Shown here in pieces: positions 43,745-56,880 of a DNA stretch of 64,000 nt. Numbering within the stretch: the first letter of the stretch is position 1; every line of letters starts with the position of its first letter. The translations under genes were made by a program, and so were the position numbers. Origin of the DNA: Enterobacter ludwigii. GTDB taxonomy: Bacteria; Pseudomonadota; Gammaproteobacteria; Enterobacterales; Enterobacteriaceae. The notes under the pieces are model-generated. The model ran no database searches. It saw only the letters and a list, made by a program, of their open reading frames with translations, and was not told where the DNA came from. The DNA is taken from the NCBI GenBank assembly GCA_023023105.1, contig CP083824.1, forward strand, positions 1,798,001 through 1,862,000. Reading direction: 5' to 3'.

Positions 43745-44932
43745 TTAACGGGGCGTGATCTCCCGGTCACGCCCGGCGAGCATACCGCAGATGGCCATGA
43801 CCACCGCAGCCAACGCGCAGCCCAGAAGTGGGATGCGCCAGTCTCCCGCAGTATCGTGAATTTTTCCCATCAACGGTGGACCGCAGGCAGCGAGCAGATA
43901 GCCAAATGACTGCGCCATACCGGATAACGCCGCAGCCTGGTGTGCAGAGCTGGCGCGCAGGCCGATGAACGTCAGGCCGAGGATCATCGTTGCGCCGGTG
44001 CCAAAACCGAACACCAGTGTCCACAGGACTGCCATCTCAGGTACGAACCACAATCCTGCCGCGCTGACTGCACACATCAGAGCCACAACCCCGGCGATTA
44101 TCCGCTGATCCTTCAGACGATGGAGGATCAACGGCACAACAAGACCTGGTACGGCGGTGGCGAGCTGTAACAGACCATGCACCGAGCCGGCCTGTGCTTC
44201 GCTGTATCCGTGGCTGAGTAATATCGCCGGCAGCCAGCCGATGATGACATAGTAAATCAGCGAGTTAATCCCCAAAAACAGCGTCACCTGCCAGGCAAGA
44301 GCAGAGCGCCAGATCGCGCGATTATGCAACGCCCCAGCGCCCGTTACCGTCGCGACGTGTTTCTGACGCCACTGTGGCAGCCAGAGCAGCAGTGCAATCA
44401 GGGGAAACACCATCAGCATCAGCAGTGCGCCATGCCAGCCAGCGTCACCTTGTGCCAGAGGAACAATCAGCGCAGAGCCTAACGCCGCAGAGACCCCCAT
44501 CGTCAGGGAATAGGCCCCGGTGAGACGGGCTACCTGACCTGGAAAATCACGTTTAATTAATCCCGGCAGCAGAACATTCCCCAGCGCAATACCGCAGCCA
44601 ATTACCGCCGTACCCATGAAAAGCAACGTTGCCGAGGGCAGGGAGCGAACCGCAATCCCGGCGCAAATCAGCAGCAGGGCGATAAACAGGCTTCGCTCCA
44701 TGCCGATACGCCGGGCGACACCTGCGGCGAGCGGGGAGACAAGCGCAAAAGCCAGCAGAGGCAGGGTGGTCAGCAGACCGGTTTGTGCCGTGCTTAAGCC
44801 ATAATCAAGGCGAATAGCGTCGAGCAGGGGGGCTGCCCCGGTGAAGGTAACGCGCAGTGTAGTGGCAATCATCAGGATGCCTGCGATCAACAGCGCGCTT
44901 TGTTTTCCAGAGATGCGAATAGCAGTTGTCAT
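43745..44932 (-). CDS. nimT: 2-nitroimidazole transporter NimT (YeaN), MFS
   Basis: A 395-residue 12-helix major-facilitator protein of the CynX/NimT group. The first half carries the typical GVARRIGMERS loop between helices 2 and 3. In E. coli NimT exports 2-nitroimidazole and is repressed by NimR, encoded divergently, as here. The gene is full length with regularly spaced hydrophobic segments. Confidence 0.93.
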   Translation of the reverse strand: MTTAIRISGKQSALLIAGILMIATTLRVTFTGAAPLLDAIRLDYGLSTAQTGLLTTLPLLAFALVSPLAAGVARRIGMERSLFIALLLICAGIAVRSLPSATLLFMGTAVIGCGIALGNVLLPGLIKRDFPGQVARLTGAYSLTMGVSAALGSALIVPLAQGDAGWHGALLMLMVFPLIALLLWLPQWRQKHVATVTGAGALHNRAIWRSALAWQVTLFLGINSLIYYVIIGWLPAILLSHGYSEAQAGSVHGLLQLATAVPGLVVPLILHRLKDQRIIAGVVALMCAVSAAGLWFVPEMAVLWTLVFGFGTGATMILGLTFIGLRASSAHQAAALSGMAQSFGYLLAACGPPLMGKIHDTAGDWRIPLLGCALAAVVMAICGMLAGRDREITPR

Positions 44933-45028
44933 TGTGTTCTCATACGTTCAAGCGAGGGCACACAATACCGATTTTCTCAGTGGTTGAAATCAGGCTAAAA
45001 TGACAGTTTATCGCTAATATCGGACAAC

Positions 45029-45823
45029 ATGATGATCGGTCTGGGACTGGATGGCTACGATCCTGATAGCCAGCACGATGCGGCCATCGCGTTCCGCATC
45101 CGCGTGGTGGCGGAGGAACAATATATTCCATTGCATCATCACCGTAAGGGGCAGCTGATTCTGGCCCTTGGTGGTGCTATCACCTGCGAAGTAGAAAATG
45201 CCATGCTGATGGTACCGCCTCAGTATGCTGTCTGGATCCCCGGCCAGATGCCGCACAGTAACAGGGCTACGCCGGGAGCACAGCTCTGTTTTTTATTCAT
45301 TGAACCCGGTGCTGCCAGTTTGCCCGATCGCTGCTGCACCCTGAAAATCTCTCCCCTGGTACGGGAACTGATTTTATCTCTGGCAGAAAAGTCGCGTGAA
45401 CAGCTTCATCTTGCGGCTACGTCACGCCTGGTGGATGTCTTATTTGATGAACTGCCGCTGCAGCGTCAGGAGCATTTGCAGTTACCCGTTTCACCTCACC
45501 CCAAAATTCGGCTGATGAGTGAAAAGATGGCGGAAGAACCTGCCGCCTGGCAGACGCTGGCACAGTGGGCGAGCCACTTTGCCATGAGCGAACGCAATCT
45601 GGCGCGGCTGGTGGTGAAAGAAACCGGTTTAAGCTTTCGCCGCTGGCGTCATCAGCTGCAGTTAATTGTGGCGCTACAGCATTTGATTAGCGGGAAGTCG
45701 GTACAGCAGGTGGCACAGACACTGGGCTATGACTCTACCACCGCATTTATCACCATGTTCAGGAAGGGGCTTGGCCAGACACCGGCACGTTATATGGCTA
45801 ACCTGACTACGACTTCCCAATAA
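45029..45823 (+). CDS. nimR: AraC-type regulator NimR (YeaM)
   Basis: 264 residues. A cupin-like N-terminal domain ([17 protein letters not shown]) and a C-terminal AraC HTH pair (about 165-260: [20 protein letters not shown] and [20 protein letters not shown]) are visible. It represses nimT and itself in E. coli. The 96-base gap to nimT holds the shared operator region. Its 3' end overlaps the yeaL end on the other strand. Confidence 0.93.
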   Translation: MMIGLGLDGYDPDSQHDAAIAFRIRVVAEEQYIPLHHHRKGQLILALGGAITCEVENAMLMVPPQYAVWIPGQMPHSNRATPGAQLCFLFIEPGAASLPDRCCTLKISPLVRELILSLAEKSREQLHLAATSRLVDVLFDELPLQRQEHLQLPVSPHPKIRLMSEKMAEEPAAWQTLAQWASHFAMSERNLARLVVKETGLSFRRWRHQLQLIVALQHLISGKSVQQVAQTLGYDSTTAFITMFRKGLGQTPARYMANLTTTSQ

Positions 45824-46253
45824 ACAGTGAGACCAACCCCGCTGCAATCAGTGGGCCCACTGGCACGCCGCGAAAAAGCGCTACACCCAGCACGGTTCCC
45901 ACCAGCAGACCCGCCACCAGCGAGGGCTGACTGCTCATCAGCGTGACGCCGCGACCGCCCAACCACGAAACAAAAATACCGACCGCAATCGCCACCAGCG
46001 ATTTCCAGTTTACAAACGAGTGCAGCAGCGTTGATGCAGGCAGCGTGCCGCTGGCGATGGGGGCCATCACCCCGATGGTGAGTATGATTATCCCGATAGT
46101 GAGGCCTTGTTTTTCTATCCACGGGAAAAAGGTGTTTAACGGGGTCACGCGCACGATGATAAGCACCAGAATCGAGATGGCGACGGTGGTGTTATGGCTG
46201 ATAAAGCCGAGCGCGGCGAGCGCCAGAAGAATGAGCAGAGTCGGGTCAAACAT
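45807..46253 (-). CDS. yeaL: YeaL, DUF441 membrane protein
   Basis: 148 residues with four or five hydrophobic helices and the DUF441 pattern ([19 protein letters not shown] ... [15 protein letters not shown] ... [16 protein letters not shown]). Function unknown. It is convergent with and overlaps the nimR 3' end by 17 bases. Confidence 0.93.
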   Translation of the reverse strand: MFDPTLLILLALAALGFISHNTTVAISILVLIIVRVTPLNTFFPWIEKQGLTIGIIILTIGVMAPIASGTLPASTLLHSFVNWKSLVAIAVGIFVSWLGGRGVTLMSSQPSLVAGLLVGTVLGVALFRGVPVGPLIAAGLVSLFIGKS

Positions 46254-46398
46254 AGGGAATCCTTGCCAAAATAATTAACTTGCTTACAGTACGCGCAAAC
46301 GCGGCGCAGGACAGTTTTAAAAAGATTTTCTTGCTGTCATAACCTTGTCATTTACGCGGATTAAAACGGAGACAGATATCGCAAAAGGGATCGCCATC

Positions 46399-46503
46399 AT
46401 GAACGATCACATGTTTGTTGAGACGCTAATTATCTCCTCGTCGTTTTTCGCTATTGCCGTTATTCTCGTTGCCTCTGTTCTGTTTTTGGAAAGAAGAGGC
46501 TGA
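46399..46503 (+). CDS. yoaI: Small membrane protein YoaI
   Basis: 34 residues, starting [13 protein letters not shown] and ending LFLERRG, matching E. coli YoaI in length and sequence. One membrane helix (about 7-28). In E. coli it is a small protein linked to the PhoR/PhoB response. It lies between yeaL and yeaK, as expected. Confidence 0.93.
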   Translation: MNDHMFVETLIISSSFFAIAVILVASVLFLERRG

Positions 46504-46524
46504 CCGGATCGTCAGCCATCGCAG

Positions 46525-47025
46525 CTACGCTTTATGGAAGGTCACCAGCTCAGGACGAGCGATACGCAGGTAATCCTGGGTACTCATAATCACGGATTTC
46601 TCCAGCAGACCGGCGTTGAACGCGATTTCGTCAAAACGCTCGAACAGCAGCGGGTCGGCAACCAGCGTCAGGTCGGGATGGAAGCTGAAAGGCGGGATAG
46701 CGCCAAAAACGCAGGCGGTCAGAGTATCGACTTCGGCCGGGCTGGCGAGAGACGCTTTTAATCCGCCAAAATGGCTGGCAAGCTGGCTCAGGTCGGCCTG
46801 CAGATCGGCGGCCAGGATCGCCAGAACGTGTTTTTTTACACCGTTTCCCTTCACTTTGCAGACCAGAGCTTTAGCGCCTTGCCTGAGATCGGTCCCGCGA
46901 ATTTCACTCACCGCCTCACATTTCCCCACCGCCTCGTGCTCCATGACGCGAAACCGTGCGCCCTGCTCGGTGAGTAAAGCGATCAGCTGCTGGTGAGTCC
47001 CTGTCCCAATAACGTCTTCAGACAT
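46525..47025 (-). CDS. yeaK: YeaK, mischarged-tRNA deacylase (YbaK/ProX family)
   Basis: 166 residues of the YbaK/aminoacyl-tRNA editing fold. The conserved Lys in GAKALVCKVKG and the GAIPPFSFHPDLTLVAD loop line the editing pocket. E. coli YeaK removes serine and related residues from wrongly charged tRNAs. It is located between yoaI and yeaH; K-12 has yeaI/yeaJ in this gap, which are missing here. Confidence 0.93.
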   Translation of the reverse strand: MSEDVIGTGTHQQLIALLTEQGARFRVMEHEAVGKCEAVSEIRGTDLRQGAKALVCKVKGNGVKKHVLAILAADLQADLSQLASHFGGLKASLASPAEVDTLTACVFGAIPPFSFHPDLTLVADPLLFERFDEIAFNAGLLEKSVIMSTQDYLRIARPELVTFHKA

Positions 47026-47124
47026 AACGATTTTCCCGGTGATAATTTAGTATGCAGATTTCTACATTAGCACGGGATGAACGGGGTCGAAAGAAAACAG
47101 CCAGCGAATTCGCTGGCTGTTGGG

Positions 47125-50417
<3,293 letters not shown>

Positions 50418-50848
50418 GGCATGCCGTCCTTTCGTTTTTTAGCACAGGATAAGAGCCGTTCGTATGAGTAGTGGAGGCTCCCGGAAGAGAATCTCTCGCA
50501 CCTCACTGCCAGAGCAGCAACCTGTGTGCCAGGTCAGACGCTAAGAACCGCAGGGTGTTCAGGAAAACTCTTCTTAAATTAAAGCGTAGATGGCATTTGC
50601 AAAACTTGCATGCCGATAAAATCTAATTTCAATGACATATCAATAACTCATCCAAAAATTTCCATTGCCGATATAAGTCATAAGGGCATTCTTCACATGG
50701 TGGTCATATAAATGAAAACGGCCTGTCATCTGAAAAATGAAAAATAACGGGTTAATCAAAGTGATTAGCAGGCAAAAAATTTGGGGAAGTACGGGTCTGG
50801 CGGTTACACTTCACCCGCTGATTATTTGACTACAGGAAAGAATGGATT
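50418..50848. other. Divergent control region yeaG / mipA
   Basis: About 430 bases with no gene. Apart from the sigma-54 promoter it is A+T-rich, and presumably holds NtrC sites for yeaG and the mipA promoter. I could not assign enhancer sites with confidence. Confidence 0.4.
50516..50531 (-). promoter_or_regulatory. Sigma-54 promoter of yeaGH
   Basis: On the minus strand TGGCACACAGGTTGCT matches the sigma-54 consensus TGGCAC-N5-TTGC-W exactly, with GG and GC ten bases apart. It would give a 5' leader of roughly 85 bases to yeaG. Confidence 0.88.
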
Positions 50849-51595
50849 GTGACCAAACTCAAACTTCTGGCATTAGGCGTACTCGCCGTAACCGCAGTTA
50901 GCACCGCACAGGCGGAAAGTCAGTGGACGGTTGGGGCGGGCGTTGGCGTCATTAACAGCCCATACAAACAGTATGACCGTGATCTTTACCCCGTTCCGGT
51001 TGTCACCTATGAAGGCGATAATTTCTGGTTCCGCGGTCTGGGCGGCGGCTATTATCTGTGGAACGATACGGCCGATAAGCTCTCCATCATGGCCTACTAC
51101 GATCCGACGCACTTCAAACCAGGTGACAGTGACAGTCACGCCTTGCGTCAGCTCGACAAGCGTAAGAGCACCATGATGGCCGGTCTCTCTTATGTGCATA
51201 ACACCCAGTATGGCTTCCTGCGTATCGCGCTGGCGGGAGATACGCTGGATAACAGCAACGGCTTTATCTGGGATCTGGCGTGGCTTTATCGCTACACCAA
51301 CGGTGCGCTGACCCTGACGCCAGGTATTGGTGTGCAGTACAACAGTGAGAACTACAACGACTACTACTATGGCGTCTCTAAAAACGAGTCCCGTCGTAGC
51401 GGTCTGAAAAGCTACAGCGCAGATGATGGTTGGGATCCGTACCTGGAGCTGACCGCGAGCTACAACTTCCTCGGTGACTGGAACGTATACGGTACTGGTC
51501 GTTACGAGCGTCTGAGCGACGAAGTGAAAGATAGCCCAATGGTCGACAAGTCCTGGGCGGGCATTTTCTCTGTTGGTGTGACCTACAAGTTCTGA
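50849..51595 (+). CDS. mipA: MipA, MltA-interacting outer-membrane protein
   Basis: 248 residues, the E. coli length, starting at GTG. It has a signal peptide (cleavage near AQA-E at 22) and then an outer-membrane beta-barrel of the MipA/OmpV family, with alternating aromatic strands and a final Phe (GVTYKF). It scaffolds the lytic transglycosylase MltA with PBP1B. An ATG seven bases upstream is in another frame. Followed by a strong bidirectional terminator. Confidence 0.95.
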   Translation: MTKLKLLALGVLAVTAVSTAQAESQWTVGAGVGVINSPYKQYDRDLYPVPVVTYEGDNFWFRGLGGGYYLWNDTADKLSIMAYYDPTHFKPGDSDSHALRQLDKRKSTMMAGLSYVHNTQYGFLRIALAGDTLDNSNGFIWDLAWLYRYTNGALTLTPGIGVQYNSENYNDYYYGVSKNESRRSGLKSYSADDGWDPYLELTASYNFLGDWNVYGTGRYERLSDEVKDSPMVDKSWAGIFSVGVTYKF

Positions 51596-51627
51596 TTGTG
51601 CATTAATACGGTGCAGTCAGTGCATCA

Positions 51628-51651
51628 AAACGGGGCGCGAGCGCCCCGTTT
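51628..51651 (+). terminator. Terminator between mipA and yeaD
   Basis: AACGGGGCGC / GCGCCCCGTT perfect stem followed by TTGCTTT; A-runs on the left let it also serve yeaD on the other strand. Confidence 0.8.
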
Positions 51652-51673
51652 GCTTTATAGCGGTGCAGCGGGA

Positions 51674-52558
51674 TTAGCGCTTAACAATGCGAATGGTTTG
51701 CCCTAAACGAGATGGTTTTTCTTCGCTGGCTTTCTGCGGCGTCGTCACGCAAGCCGTTTCTACGCAGACGAAGGTTTTGTAACCATCGTCAGGTACGTCT
51801 GCCATGCTAATAGAAACAGCCGGACCTGGGTTCCAGCCCACCACGTCGCTGTGATGGTGGTGAACCACTTCAATTCCGCGGTTCAGGGCTCCGTCGTGGA
51901 TCACGCTGCACGCTTCCGGATGCTGATATACGCGGTCGGTACGATCAGGGAACGTTTGTACCCCGTCGCTGAGCTTGCCTTCTTTGGCGTTGTCCACTTT
52001 GTCGATAAAGGTATCGCCAAGACCGCTCACCTTCACTGCGTTGATATCACCCACGTTGAAATAGGTGTGCAGGGCAGAGGTGGTTTCGAACTCGCCATGG
52101 GCTTCCAGTTCAATTTCACAGGTTTTAGCCAGCTTAAAGCGGGCGTAAAGGGTGAAATCGTGCGGCCAGAGGGCGCGGGTTTCATCATTAGCCTGCAGCT
52201 CAAAGGTCAGCACTGCGCCGTTGTCATCTTCATTATGCGCTTTCAGCGTCCACTGCTGGTTACGGGCAAAACCGTGAGAAGGCAAACCCTGTTGCGCGGA
52301 CGGGCCGAACCACGGCCAGCAGATCGGCACGCCACCTCGGATCGCGGCCCCTTTTTTGAAAGAGGTTGCATCACTCAGCCACAAACCTTCAACTTCTCCT
52401 TCAGGTTTCCAGGAGAGGAGGTGGGCGCCGTTCAGCGCTACGGAGGCTTTTACGCGCGGATGGTCAACGACGATAATATCGGCACCGTCGATCTGACGGC
52501 GGGAGAGCACAGGGGTAAGTTGTTCGACTACCGGAAGTGCAAAAATTTTATTAATCAT
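51674..52558 (-). CDS. yeaD: D-hexose-6-phosphate mutarotase YeaD
   Basis: 294 residues of the galactose-mutarotase-like fold. It interconverts the anomers of glucose-6-phosphate and related sugars. The conserved RGGVPICWPWFGP segment and the catalytic His/Glu regions (PSHGFARNQQW, LHTYFNVGDI) are visible. It follows gapA at 75 bases on the same strand, behind the gapA terminator, as in E. coli. Confidence 0.95.
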   Translation of the reverse strand: MINKIFALPVVEQLTPVLSRRQIDGADIIVVDHPRVKASVALNGAHLLSWKPEGEVEGLWLSDATSFKKGAAIRGGVPICWPWFGPSAQQGLPSHGFARNQQWTLKAHNEDDNGAVLTFELQANDETRALWPHDFTLYARFKLAKTCEIELEAHGEFETTSALHTYFNVGDINAVKVSGLGDTFIDKVDNAKEGKLSDGVQTFPDRTDRVYQHPEACSVIHDGALNRGIEVVHHHHSDVVGWNPGPAVSISMADVPDDGYKTFVCVETACVTTPQKASEEKPSRLGQTIRIVKR

Positions 52559-52587
52559 TACGCAATCCTCTGTCTTTAAAGCAATAA

Positions 52588-52612
52588 AAAAGGCGACCGT
52601 AGTCGCCTTTTT
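52588..52612 (-). terminator. gapA terminator
   Basis: AAGGCGAC/GTCGCCTT stem (52590-52609) with A- and T-runs on both sides, between the gapA stop and the yeaD start. Confidence 0.85.
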
Positions 52613-52633
52613 GGATCAAGCACTCATCTCAAC

Positions 52634-53641
<1,008 letters not shown>

Positions 53642-53835
53642 CTATTTGTTAGTGAATAAAAGGTTGCCTGTAAAATTACAAAAACCTTACGCAGCGTCAA
53701 GCGGAATCGTGTCAATCATTGCGACAAATCAATCCTGTGACTAACTTTTGTGCGACTGACTCGCCTCACTTTCCCTTTGAGCTTGCAACCAATGGGGGCT
53801 GCGCCCGGGATTTTAAAGTCCTCACAGGATAAAAA

Positions 53836-53851
53836 TGTGAACAAGATCACA
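53836..53851. promoter_or_regulatory. CRP (cAMP receptor) site between gapA and msrB
   Basis: TGTGAACAAGATCACA fits the CRP consensus TGTGA-N6-TCACA exactly. It lies 207 bases upstream of gapA and 118 upstream of msrB; gapA is known to be under CRP control in E. coli. Confidence 0.9.
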
Positions 53852-53969
53852 ATTGCCTGACCGCTTTTTCGCGACACATAAGTTTAGAACAAAAGTGCAC
53901 GCAAGGGTGTTAATGTTTTGTTAGAATCCGGGTTAAAAGATGTCTGTTTCTACAGCGAGATGTAAGCAT

Positions 53970-54383
53970 ATGTCGAACCAACGTAACCCTGACGATTTGA
54001 AAAAAAACCTCACAGAAATGCAGTTTTACGTGACCCAGAATCACGGAACAGAACCGCCATTCACCGGGCGTTTACTGCACAACAAGCGAGACGGCGTCTA
54101 CCACTGTCTGGTCTGTGATGCCCCACTGTTCAATTCCCAAACGAAATTTGATTCCGGCTGCGGCTGGCCGAGCTTTTATGAGCCGGTAAGCGATGACGCA
54201 ATCCGCTATCTGACAGATTCCTCACACGGCATGGTGCGTACCGAAATTCGTTGTGGAAACTGCGACGCGCACCTTGGTCATGTCTTCCCGGATGGCCCTC
54301 AGCCAACGGGTGAACGTTTCTGTGTGAACTCGGCCTCTATGAGCTTCACCGATGACGAAAACGGCGACCAGATCAAAGGTTGA
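53970..54383 (+). CDS. msrB: Methionine-R-sulfoxide reductase MsrB
   Basis: 137 residues from ATG 53970. It repairs methionine-R-sulfoxide in proteins using thioredoxin. Zinc-binding pairs CLVCDAP and CGNCDAH, the [10 protein letters not shown] substrate loop and the catalytic Cys in [10 protein letters not shown] are all seen. A longer frame starting at 53940 is not supported by family length. It is divergent from gapA and followed closely by yeaC. Confidence 0.96.
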   Translation: MSNQRNPDDLKKNLTEMQFYVTQNHGTEPPFTGRLLHNKRDGVYHCLVCDAPLFNSQTKFDSGCGWPSFYEPVSDDAIRYLTDSSHGMVRTEIRCGNCDAHLGHVFPDGPQPTGERFCVNSASMSFTDDENGDQIKG

Positions 54384-54424
54384 AAAAACGATTCAGCAAA
54401 TTATTCCTTTGAAAAGGAGAGATC

Positions 54425-54703
54425 GTGAATATTGATGACATGATTAACGGTATGACGCCGGAAATTTATCAGCGTCTGGTTACCGCCGTAGAACTTGGAA
54501 AATGGCCTGATGGCGTCGCGCTTACCCCGGATCAAAAAGAGAACAGTTTGCAACTGGTGATGTTGTGGCAGGCGCGCAATAACACGGATGCGCAGCACAT
54601 GACTATCGACACCCAGGGTCAGATGGTGATGAAGAGTAAGCGCGAATTGAAAGAAGACTTTGGTATCACGCCGAAGCCGATTGCGACAATGAAAATGCAA
54701 TAA
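54425..54703 (+). CDS. yeaC: YeaC, DUF1315 protein
   Basis: 92 residues starting at GTG behind AAAAGGAGA, 41 bases after msrB. DUF1315 pattern: MTPEIYQRLVTAVELGKWPDGVALTPDQKE. Function unknown. It ends with a short Lys-rich tail; the terminator-like repeat downstream ends the msrB-yeaC unit. Confidence 0.94.
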   Translation: MNIDDMINGMTPEIYQRLVTAVELGKWPDGVALTPDQKENSLQLVMLWQARNNTDAQHMTIDTQGQMVMKSKRELKEDFGITPKPIATMKMQ

Positions 54704-54710
54704 CGGTGCG

Positions 54711-54745
54711 CCTCACCCAGCCCTCTCCCTGTGGGAGAGGGCTTG
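54711..54745 (+). repeat. Dispersed hairpin repeat / terminator after yeaC
   Basis: GCCCTCTCCC (54720-54729) and GGGAGAGGGC (54733-54742) with the flank CTCACCCA. A closely related copy lies after topB (about 63,618-63,650), so this is an interspersed repeat as well as a likely terminator. Confidence 0.75.
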
Positions 54746-54754
54746 ATTGACTCA

Positions 54755-56011
54755 CTACTTGTGTGGGATCCCGAGCGACTCCGCCAGCTGTTTCGCTAGC
54801 AGGTTTTCGTCGTCAGCCCCGTACTCCCAGAACATCGCCCCGGCGAGACCTTTCTCTTTGATGTAGTCCGCTTTGATTGCAACGGAACGCGGGTTCTCAT
54901 AGTAAATCGCAAACAGCGCGTTGCCATCGGCACCCTTCACCGAAAGCCACGGCACTTTCGCCTGATCGTCCCAGTGCTCGGTAAAACGCTTCTGCGGATC
55001 GTTCAACAGCTTCTTCACGATATCGTTGTACTTCACGTAAGTATCTTTGGTCAGGTCGTAGCCGAGAGACTTAAATAACCCGATCTCCTGAGTCCCAAAG
55101 TACGGCTGGGTGACAGGATTTTTTTGCGCATCCGGTTTGCTCCAGTCAATACCCGGTTCAACAGAGCGTTTCGGCACGCGGCCATAGAAGCCGATCCCAA
55201 GGTTCATTTGCTGTGGCTTTAACCCGGCGGCAAGATAGTTGTTCACCACAAAATCGACGCTGTACTTGTCTGCGGCAGCCACCGTCGGCCAGGCGCTGGA
55301 ATCATACAGATTGGCGTTGAAGTACTGTGTACCGTACGCCATGTCATAGGTCATCAGGTTGATGTAGTCGAGCAGGGGAGCGATGGCTTTGACATCCACC
55401 CAGTTTTTCGGACTTTCCGCATTGGCGCCTACCGCGATGGTAACCAGCTTTTTGTGCCCGAAGGCATTGCGCATCTCTTTCAGCAGGGCGGTGAAATTAT
55501 CCCTGTCGGCAGGCGTACTGGCAACCAGCCCCCAGGCGCCGTTGACCGGATACTCCCAGTCGAGATCGATCCCGTCCAGACCGTATTTGTCGACAATCTC
55601 CTGTGCGGAGCGGATAAATACCGCGCGCGTTTCTTTGGTTGCCGCGGCGCCGGAGAAGCCACGCGCCCCCCAGCCGCCAACGGAGAGTAGCACTTTAAGG
55701 TTTGGATTTTGTTTTCGCAGGGCAGGGATCAGGGCCAGATCGGAAGCAACTTTTGGCGATAGCCAGATCTGATGCAATTTCGCCGGATCTTTCAGCGCGG
55801 CGTTGGTTTCGTCTTTTTCGTCGTTATAGACCAGACCGAACGAGTAGTTGAGGTGGGTGATCTGGCGAACGTCCAGTTTATTGATATCACCACCCGGTCC
55901 GGCGGTGACATCGCCACCCCCGTTAAAGTAGCCCACGGACATCAGGGGTGCGGCGGAAGCAAGTGACGCGCAAAGCAAGGGTAATGCTGCCAGCAAGGGC
56001 AAACGTTTCAT
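54755..56011 (-). CDS. Secreted chitinase, GH18
   Basis: 418 residues from ATG 56011 (MKRLPLLAALPLLC), with a signal peptide cleaved near ASA-A. A single glycoside hydrolase family 18 barrel has the catalytic DGIDLDWEYP (D-x-D-x-E) at about 144-153, the SVGGWGA strand and the terminal GAMFWEYGAD. No carbohydrate-binding module is present. It cleaves chitin or chitin oligomers after export. It is absent between yeaC and pncA in K-12, so is an Enterobacter-type addition. Confidence 0.93.
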   Translation of the reverse strand: MKRLPLLAALPLLCASLASAAPLMSVGYFNGGGDVTAGPGGDINKLDVRQITHLNYSFGLVYNDEKDETNAALKDPAKLHQIWLSPKVASDLALIPALRKQNPNLKVLLSVGGWGARGFSGAAATKETRAVFIRSAQEIVDKYGLDGIDLDWEYPVNGAWGLVASTPADRDNFTALLKEMRNAFGHKKLVTIAVGANAESPKNWVDVKAIAPLLDYINLMTYDMAYGTQYFNANLYDSSAWPTVAAADKYSVDFVVNNYLAAGLKPQQMNLGIGFYGRVPKRSVEPGIDWSKPDAQKNPVTQPYFGTQEIGLFKSLGYDLTKDTYVKYNDIVKKLLNDPQKRFTEHWDDQAKVPWLSVKGADGNALFAIYYENPRSVAIKADYIKEKGLAGAMFWEYGADDENLLAKQLAESLGIPHK

Positions 56012-56146
56012 ACAAGTTCCTCTTTGACTTAATAAAATTAACCACGCCACGGAAAAGGCGTGGCGAAAAAACAACCTGAGGAGAATAGCATTGCCGCTTC
56101 GCTGAGGATGCGAGGGAGTTCACTTTATGGGGATTGGGGAAGAAAT

Positions 56147-56221
56147 GCCGGGTGGCGGCTTCGCCTTACCCGGCCTACTTTCTGTGGTTTTGTAGGCCGG
56201 GTAAGCGCAGCGCCACCCGGC
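56147..56221. repeat. BIME: two inverted REP palindromes
   Basis: GCCGGGTGGCGGCTTCGCCT starts the first REP (56147-56178). A second one in inverted orientation ends at 56221 (GCGCAGCGCCACCCGGC). The pair, separated by 13 bases, is a classic bacterial interspersed mosaic element between the pncA and chitinase genes. Confidence 0.93.
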
Positions 56222-56229
56222 TTAAAAGA

Positions 56230-56871
56230 CTACGCCTGCGTCTCGAGCCAGTCTTCGAGCGTATACAGCGTCGCGCCTTCAGCGGCCATATCCATAAACG
56301 CCTGGGCGCTGTCATGCGGCTGAATGTTCACCCCTCGGCAGCCGTCGGTGATGACGCTGACGGTATAACCTAACTGGAGCGCATCCAGCACGGTGAACTT
56401 CACGCAGTAATCCGTTGCCAGACCCAGCACGATCAGCTCCGTGATTTCGTGGTGACGTAACCACGCGTCCAGCGCTGTTTTCTGGCGATGCCCGTTATCG
56501 AAAAACGCGCTATAGCTGTCGATAGCCGAGTTTTCCCCTTTATGGAACACCGCGTCGATGGCCTTCTGATTCAGGAGCGGATGCAACGCCGCACCTTCCG
56601 TCTGCTGCACGCAGTGATCCGGCCAGAAGGTTTGCGCCAGGCCGTCAAGTTCACCCTGGCTGAACGGCTCTACGTTGTGCTGACTGGCAAAACTACCGTG
56701 ATTCGCCGGGTGCCAGTCCTGGCTTGCGAGAACCGCTTCACCGCGAGCTTTGCACCAGTCAATCAGCGTATTTGCCACGTCAACGGTGCTGTCACCTTCG
56801 GCGACGGCCAGCGCACCGCCCGCGCAGAAATCATTTTGCAAATCGACCAGTAGCAGGGCGCGTTGCTTCAT
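56230..56871 (-). CDS. pncA: Nicotinamidase PncA
   Basis: 213 residues from ATG 56871, behind AAGGAG at five bases; a GTG two codons earlier is less likely. It deamidates nicotinamide to nicotinate in NAD salvage (and pyrazinamide). The triad is visible: Asp in LVDLQNDF, Lys in FHKGENSAID and Cys in ATDYCVKF. Metal-binding Asp/His are in SQDWHPANHGSF. It follows ansA by nine bases, so the two are one operon. Confidence 0.96.
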   Translation of the reverse strand: MKQRALLLVDLQNDFCAGGALAVAEGDSTVDVANTLIDWCKARGEAVLASQDWHPANHGSFASQHNVEPFSQGELDGLAQTFWPDHCVQQTEGAALHPLLNQKAIDAVFHKGENSAIDSYSAFFDNGHRQKTALDAWLRHHEITELIVLGLATDYCVKFTVLDALQLGYTVSVITDGCRGVNIQPHDSAQAFMDMAAEGATLYTLEDWLETQA

Positions 56872-56880
56872 GAGCACTCC

